The notes beneath the pieces were generated by a model, which worked only from the letters and a program-made list of their open reading frames with translations, made no database searches and was not told the DNA's origin. Source: Ephemerocybe angulata (lineage: Eukaryota > Basidiomycota > Agaricomycetes > Agaricales > Psathyrellaceae). Taken from it: a stretch of 64,000 bases of DNA. This document shows positions 58,100-64,000 of the stretch, piece after piece (position 1 is the first letter of the stretch; the number at the start of each line of letters is the position of its first letter). The stretch spans positions 124,001 to 188,000 of the forward strand of contig JAACJK010000065.1 of assembly GCA_013368325.1 (NCBI GenBank), given 5' to 3'. The position numbers and the translations under genes are program-made.

Positions 58100-59634
58100 A
58101 TGGACGACCTCGTACACGCCAAGGCGCCGCCGTCCGCGTCTCTGGTGAACCTCGACTCGGCTACGGCCACGCCCTCCTTCTCGCAGACGCAGACGATGGT
58201 GCACGACGAGGTACGCAGTCGTGCACTTATTTGAGAACGTGCTAACGATGTGCAGATGAGCGTTTTTGTAGCAGCACAGAGAGGAGATGTAGCTGCGCTG
58301 CGCCAGCTCATCGAGTCGGGCAGCGCCTCGGCGACCGACCGCGACGAGCAGAACGTGACGCCGCTGCACTGGGCGGCGATCAACGCCCACATCGCCGCGT
58401 GCCGCTACCTGCTCGAGCAGGGCGCGGACGTCGACGCGCGCGGGGGCGACCTCGTCGCGACGCCCATGCAGTGGGCCGCGCGCAACGGCTACCTCTACAT
58501 CATCCACCTGCTCATCGCGCACGGCGCGGACCCCACCATCGCCGACAGCCAGGGCTACAACACCCTGCACCTCGTCACGCATAGCAGCAGCATTATGCCG
58601 CTGCTGTATCTGCTGCACCAGCCGATCAGCGTGGACTCGCGCGACGCGCAGGGGCACACGGCGCTGATGTGGGCGGCGTACCAGGGCGATGCGCTGAGTG
58701 TTGATTTGTTGCTGCGGCATGGTGCCAACGTGAATCTGAAGGACGAGGCGGGGCTGACGCCGCTGCACTGGGCGGTCGTGCGCGGGAACAAGGTGTGCAT
58801 CCGGCGGCTGGTCGAGAAGGGCGGCGATGTGGCGGCGAAGGACGCGGAGGAGCGGACGCCGCGGGACATGGCCGTGGAGCTGAAGAGTCTGGGGGCGTGG
58901 AAGCGCGCGCTGGAGGAGGGCGGGATGAACGAGCATGGCGTGAAGCGGGCCAAGCCGCTGAGTGACCGCAATACGAAGATCGCGATATTCGTGATGCCGA
59001 CGGTCTTTTTCTACCTGATCTTCATGACCCTCTCGGTGCTGCCCTGGTATACGGGCGTTCTGCTCGCCATGGCAGAGTTCTTTGGGATGCACCACGTACG
59101 TCTCTGCTGCGGTCCTAAACCTGTCTAACCCTCCCCTAGATCGTGACACGCGTGCTCCTCAACAAAAACACCTACACCGACAGCGTCAGCCAGACGCCGT
59201 ACTTCGCGGGCATCATCACAGCCTCGCTCATCTGGGTCGTGTACTCGTGGGTCACCCGGCTCTTGCATCGTAAGTCCCCACTCCGCTGTCTTTCCCAACG
59301 CTCACCCTCCGCAGAGGCCGAATCGCACCCCTTTTCGCACTTGATGTTTGCGCTCATCGTGGGGCTGTGCGCGTACAACTTCTTCCGGGCTATCACCTTG
59401 GATCCGGGGACGTGCCCGAAACCGGCGAGCGACGATGAGCTGAAGCAGATCATCGAGGATCTCGCGAGCGAGGGCCGCCTGAACGGCCAGACGTTCTGTA
59501 TCCAGTGTTGCGATCGAGTAGGTACTTTAGGGATTTTAATTCATGGATTTTGCGTGAGCCTTGTGGCTGTGACTCTGGCTCTGCTCGTCCACGGCGCGTC
59601 TCGTCCGTCCTCTTCCCTCATTTCGTGCCACTGA
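58100..59634 (+). CDS. AKR1: AKR1-like copy 7, ending just after the first Cys pair
   Basis: Exons are 58100-58210, 58256-59095, 59140-59269 and 59315-59634, giving 466 residues. Among the DHHC-less copies it keeps the most family sequence, through [32 protein letters not shown] and the first zinc-binding cysteine pair. It then changes to CDRVGTLGILIHGFCVSLVA and on, ending SSSLISCH. The tail has a hydrophobic stretch like copy 6 but in a different end frame. DHHC is absent. Within the first 30 codons of exon 2 it differs from copy 1 at nine sites, all silent. Confidence 0.75.
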
Positions 59635-60312
59635 TGGTCCCGGGGATCACCTCGATGACCCTGAATTTCCTTTCCAGGGCAAAGACCTGCCTAATGGAGG
59701 CAAAAAAGTGAAAAAAAGTCGCAAGTCCCACTTCAAATCGTAGCGTGCAGGTGCGTAACTTCGGTATTGTGCAATCGGGGTATATTTCGGGCAAATGTAT
59801 CTACTACAGGTAGTCCTACGGCGGCTATGACTACCGACTACGACCGACTACATCCCGGCCACGTCACATGGCCGAGTGCGTTGACTACGGCAACGGGACG
59901 AGGCTGACGACTTCGCATCCAGGCTTACATACCCCACGCTGCATTCAACAACCATTCAAGAAACATGACTCAACAACTGGGGAGGCAATCAGCGAGTGAC
60001 GAGGGAAGACTGAACACGTACGGGGGCTATCCAGGGGCCATTACGACGACAGGCAGGACGGCGGCTGGGGAGGGAATCAGCGAGCGAGGAGCAAAGACTG
60101 AACGGACTCACTACGGTCTACGAATATTACGACGGCATTACGATGCCTAGTCCTGTGGCCACGTCAATGCAAGTGCAGCGAGCAACGAAGGGTGCCGGTA
60201 CAACGAGGACTGAGGGGCTGCATGCCACGTCAACGTGGGTGAGAGAGAGACGAGCACATATGGGCAGGGGTTGGGGATAAGGACGGGTGATGGGATGGGA
60301 TGTGTACATCAG

Positions 60313-60378
60313 TATATATACCTCCCTGAGCTTGGTCCCGTGAGCGACGCGACCGCGTTTTGTTGAATGCATTCAACA
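60313..60378 (+). promoter_or_regulatory. TATA box and 18-bp perfect palindrome (B')
   Basis: TATATATA is at 60313-60320, then CCCTGAGCTTGGTCCCGTGA and TGTTGAATGCATTCAACA (60361-60378), a perfect 18-bp palindrome. The position and the word GTCCCGTGAG match the A-type leaders. Confidence 0.55.
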
Positions 60379-61119
60379 GAGTCTCTTGGTAAGACCTCAG
60401 CATTATCTCAATCACCCCATTCTGCCTGTCCTCGGCTCCGGCTCGTCGGATCTTGAGCTGACTCGTGAGCCGACTCCTGACTCTCTACGTGTATAGTGTT
60501 CTTCCGACACTAGAATATGTGACCCTGACCATGGACCCTGACTCTTGCTTAGCTCCGGGAAGTTGAAACACATTGGTGCCGTCTATCACCCCCTTCGATT
60601 CCAAGGACTTTACTGACTCTGCACCTTTACAGTTTAGTGTTAGGGCAGAAGGGAATTGCAACGGTGCAACATGAAGGCATCCACAATTTGCTGGTGAATA
60701 ACCTTTTGTCTCTCCTTCCTGAGGCCTAGTACACTGGACCCTGTACGTAGTGTACGTGAATATACATGACCAGCCCTCGCGTAATTGCTTTGATATTCTC
60801 CCTGTTTCCGAAATGCACACAACTCGGCATCCGGCGTGCCTGCCACCTCACGATCGATTGTCTCCTTACCGGCGTTTGTTGGGTAGCCGGATTCCTCGTT
60901 CGATTTCTCAGAGAATATGCCAAATAATTCCGGCAGGTCTTTCTCCTGTAACTTCCATTTGCCTTACCCTCGTCCATTCCATCTCGCTTCATCCCCCTCC
61001 ACGTCTAGCCATTCTCGCTCATCGCACCCGCACCTTGAAATTTGAAGGACATTTTCAGTTCATCGACTCAAGACCCCCGTTTGCGGGAACTCCAAATATC
61101 AATTTTTGGGTTCTCGTGT

Positions 61120-62510
61120 CGACACCCGCCTCAAGCGCATTTGCTCCCCGTAGCAGGCAAGTCCTTCTTCCAGCACCATTCGCCGTCATAGACGCTGGCT
61201 TACAAACGTACCGACCTGTTACAGGTCTAAGTTCGTACCCCGGTGTGTAACGTCCCATTCATGTCTGGCGCTGACAGAAACCTTCACTCAGCACCGTTTT
61301 CCGGAAGAAATTATATCGTGTCTTCGTCATTTCGGTACGCCCACACCACCTCGGCGCGTCGACCGGCCACTGACCCAGTTTTTCCATATTCTCGGCCACC
61401 GGAACGTGATATTTTGGGACTTTGTTGCGGGCGAATGGTACGTGCACTTTCCTCCCTTCATTCAACCGCCGCGTGCTCATCGTGTCATATCAGGGCCTCT
61501 CGCCGGAAGAATTTCCATTGTGTCTTCGCCGTTGAGGTCAGTCTAATCTCACTCTCGCGCATTACCGAATTCTAACCTGAGCTTGAAATACACAGAGAAT
61601 GTACTCACACGCGACCATTTATTCATCATTGACAGACTACAGCACCCTCTCGCGCAACCCTCGCGGGAAATCGATTCGTTGTGTTTTTACGAGGCTTCTC
61701 CAAGTCCCGAAACAGCCACGGCACCCAGTGCTCTAGCCCACCGACGTCTCCGGCCACCTCTCGACGACCTCGCCGCTCGCGGGAAATCGATACGTCGTGT
61801 GATCGACGTTCAGGCTTTCAAGAATGGGGTATGTACGCAGTGATGTCGGCGTCTGGGTATGGCTGACTTCGGAGCTATTCTAGCTCGCGGGAAATCGTTC
61901 TGTCGTGTCTTCGCCATCCTAGGTAAGCACACCACACTATCCATTGCATTCGATGACCTGATACTTGGGACAAGGAGCACGCACGCCGCATCGCCACAAC
62001 ACCCACCCAACGACCGGCGCTCCATCCATTTAACCTTCGCACCGGGTTCCGCACAAGCGCCCTGACCGATAGCCGACATCCCACTTCCGTACGTCCAATC
62101 ATGTCCCATCCCACCTTCGCTCGCTAACCATCTCGTATTCGCCCTTCCTCGACTCTCGACTTACGCCGGATTTGTTTCCATCGTGTAATTGCCGTACGTT
62201 CATCACCTTTGACCCCACTCACGCTCGCTAATCATCTCGCATGCTTACAGCCTCGTCTCTCGCCGGAATCATTTCTATAGTGTAATCGCCGGTCGCTTAC
62301 CTTTTCAATTTTGGTGGATGTATGTACATACCGCTATGCTACTCGAGTGTCTACTGACTATCTTTAAATGCAGAACAGCCTTTCCCAGAAATCATTTCTA
62401 TCACGCCCCGCCGTTCCGCCGTCCGGAATCAACCCCTCAAATCGTAAGCATTCCTATTCGCCTATCATCCACCTCCATTTTCTAACCCCCTTCCATTTTC
62501 AGAATAGAGC
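61120..62510 (+). repeat. Micro-exon-like motif cluster (B')
   Basis: The best unit is a 39-nt exon at 61884-61922 (frame RGKSFCRVFAIL). It sits between an intron ending GAGCTATTCTAG and a GTAAGC donor. Other copies read RRKNFHCVFAV (about 61505-61535) and GKSIRRVIDVQAFK (about 61780-61825). Confidence 0.5.
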
Positions 62511-64000
62511 AGGAGTCAATTTTGCATGCGCCGTAAACGGTGAATGCCGCCGTAAGTGTTCGCCACCATTCATCCCGCCGCACATGCTCACCCAGTCCCT
62601 CGTAGCCCCGGGCGCCGGAGGCACTCTCCACGAACACGCAAATTTCGCTGTACGTACGCTGGCTACTTATTTCGAGACCGACTCTGACATATTGACTTCA
62701 TCACAAGGTACACGCACACGGTCAGGGAGGCTGAGGGAGCGTAGCCGAGCTCGCGCGGCGCGCTGGCTTTGATATTCGTCCTTTCGAGTCCCTGCTTAGA
62801 ATAGAATAGTTTAAGCTTAGATTTATGATAGGAGATGTGTCGGGGTTACCATACGTACCGTATCGTTACGATATCCGGAGCTTCCGGGACCTGTGCGGGG
62901 CCCTGAGATTATTTCGCTCACGGGCGCTTATTTTTGGGATGTGACTTGTTTCTTAATCTGAGATCGTTTCGCGGCCTGGTATACCCAGAAATCAGTGGTA
63001 TTCTGTTTGCGTAATATATTTGGAGTGTATCACACATGTTTGAGGGCATTTGCGTGAATATTGGGCTCGGGGCAGCGAATTCTTTTCTCAGCGGCAAGGC
63101 GCAAGCGCCCAGCGCGAGGGAGCCGAAATGGAGTTGCGTTGAACTGTGTCTTTCGTTCTAAATGTAGTTGTATTGACTACATACGCTGAGCTATGCTAAT
63201 ACAATCAATATATTCTGAACTAATGGGAAATGACCTTTGGGATCGGGCCCAAATCGGGAGTCAAGTTGGAAAGCTGTTCAAACGATTTTTGGACTGTAAA
63301 CGACGCCTCCAAGTCCAAACGGGGGCAGCGCATTCCTAATCGTGTGGCTATTGTAAATAGTAGAGTAGAATAGGCGGTGCTAGTATGCGCCTATTAGTTC
63401 GACCAAGCGTCCAGGTCCAACGAGCAGGCCAACTCGAAGATCTCAAACATGCGCCATACGACACCTCCTCCCCGTCCGATTCATCTCATTCCACTCCATC
63501 CAAACGACTCCATTCCAGCGCCCAGAATCTTACGACACACAAGTACCGATGTCACACACGTAAGCGGGTATCCATCTGCCAGAAAAGAAATCATAGAAAC
63601 AAATTACTCAGATGGATACTTGCGTCGGAAGCTCGGTCGCCGCACGCTCAAAAACCGACGTTTGCGTTATTGTGGGTGTTCTGCTTAATGCTAAATATAC
63701 CCATGGGTACCCCTAAGGGCTCTACTGTGGTGCCAAGTGCATCGATGTGGTCTTGGGACGGCGAAGTCGTGCGATGTGTGAGGGAATGCGTTGGGCGCTT
63801 AAAACGGCGCAGAGAAAGCGCGCAGAATAGCACGCAATACAGGCAGTAAGTACAATACATTGTAGGTACACACATCTTTACCCTACCTCTAACAGTATAC
63901 AACGAGCATTTTTGAGCCCCCACACCCAGATCTCCAACCCAAACCGATCCATCCACACCATCCCCTCCTCACCCCACTCGCCCCAAAACACGCCATTCAA

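Larger units (their letters stand above)
59712..64000. repeat. B'-type spacer left half, diverged, runs off the window
   Basis: It begins with an A-type tail (to about 59820) then switches to B-like sequence. Direct repeats of GGGGAGGCAATCAGCGAG with a spacing of about 89 nt occur at 59979 and 60068. A TATA box and palindrome lie at 60313-60378. The stretch 60380-61080 shows nothing recognisable. A micro-exon-like cluster is at 61120-62510, and 62760-63640 is AT-richer and empty. The conserved minus-strand ORF (63648-63956) and the start of the shared right half follow. Confidence 0.65.

Noticed and set aside
1..64000. tRNA or rRNA genes
   Set aside because: No cloverleaf with A and B boxes and no rRNA core sequence was recognised by eye. 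A tRNAscan or Infernal run would settle it.

Overview
The window looks like nuclear DNA of a filamentous basidiomycete, probably an Agaricomycete. The evidence is GC-rich genes cut by 44-70 nt introns (GTRAGT donors, CTNAC branch sites), an F-box/LRR-like protein of the agaric type, and AKR1-type ankyrin-DHHC palmitoyltransferase genes. There is no sign of bacterial, viral or retrotransposon genes.

Layout. Positions 1-938 hold the 3' end of an LRR/F-box-like gene. Positions 1363-1893 hold a decayed piece of an HMG-CoA reductase gene. From about 1905 to the right end, everything belongs to a tandem array whose right border lies outside the window. Each unit consists of an AKR1-like gene plus a spacer of roughly 8-10 kb. 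AKR1 copies start at 4986, 6696 (headless), 17080, 28310, 37723, 47134 and 58100. Only copy 1 reaches the DHHC motif, and it is fused to the headless copy 2. The other copies break in exon 4, just before or within the start of the cysteine-rich domain, leaving ankyrin repeats, four membrane segments and a foreign tail. Differences among copies in the ankyrin/membrane exon are mostly silent.

Spacers have a left half of two kinds. Type A lies at 8027-13050, 18631-23680 and 48691-53650. Type B lies at 29698-33750 and 39109-43160, with a diverged B' at 59712-64000. The right half is shared by all units (1905-4985, 13050-17079, 23680-28309, 33750-37722, 43160-47133, 53650-58099). The stretch 29591-48460 is an apparently perfect tandem duplication with a period of 9411 bp.

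The spacers lack long conserved ORFs but are not featureless. They hold TATA-type promoters followed by palindromic leaders, a dispersed 39-nt micro-exon-like motif, tandem exon-intron modules whose introns read well on both strands, a 77-bp hairpin inside an intron, and a 35-nt near-perfect palindrome carrying TTAGGG. Whether these are transcripts, fast-evolving micro-exon genes or decaying debris cannot be decided from sequence alone.
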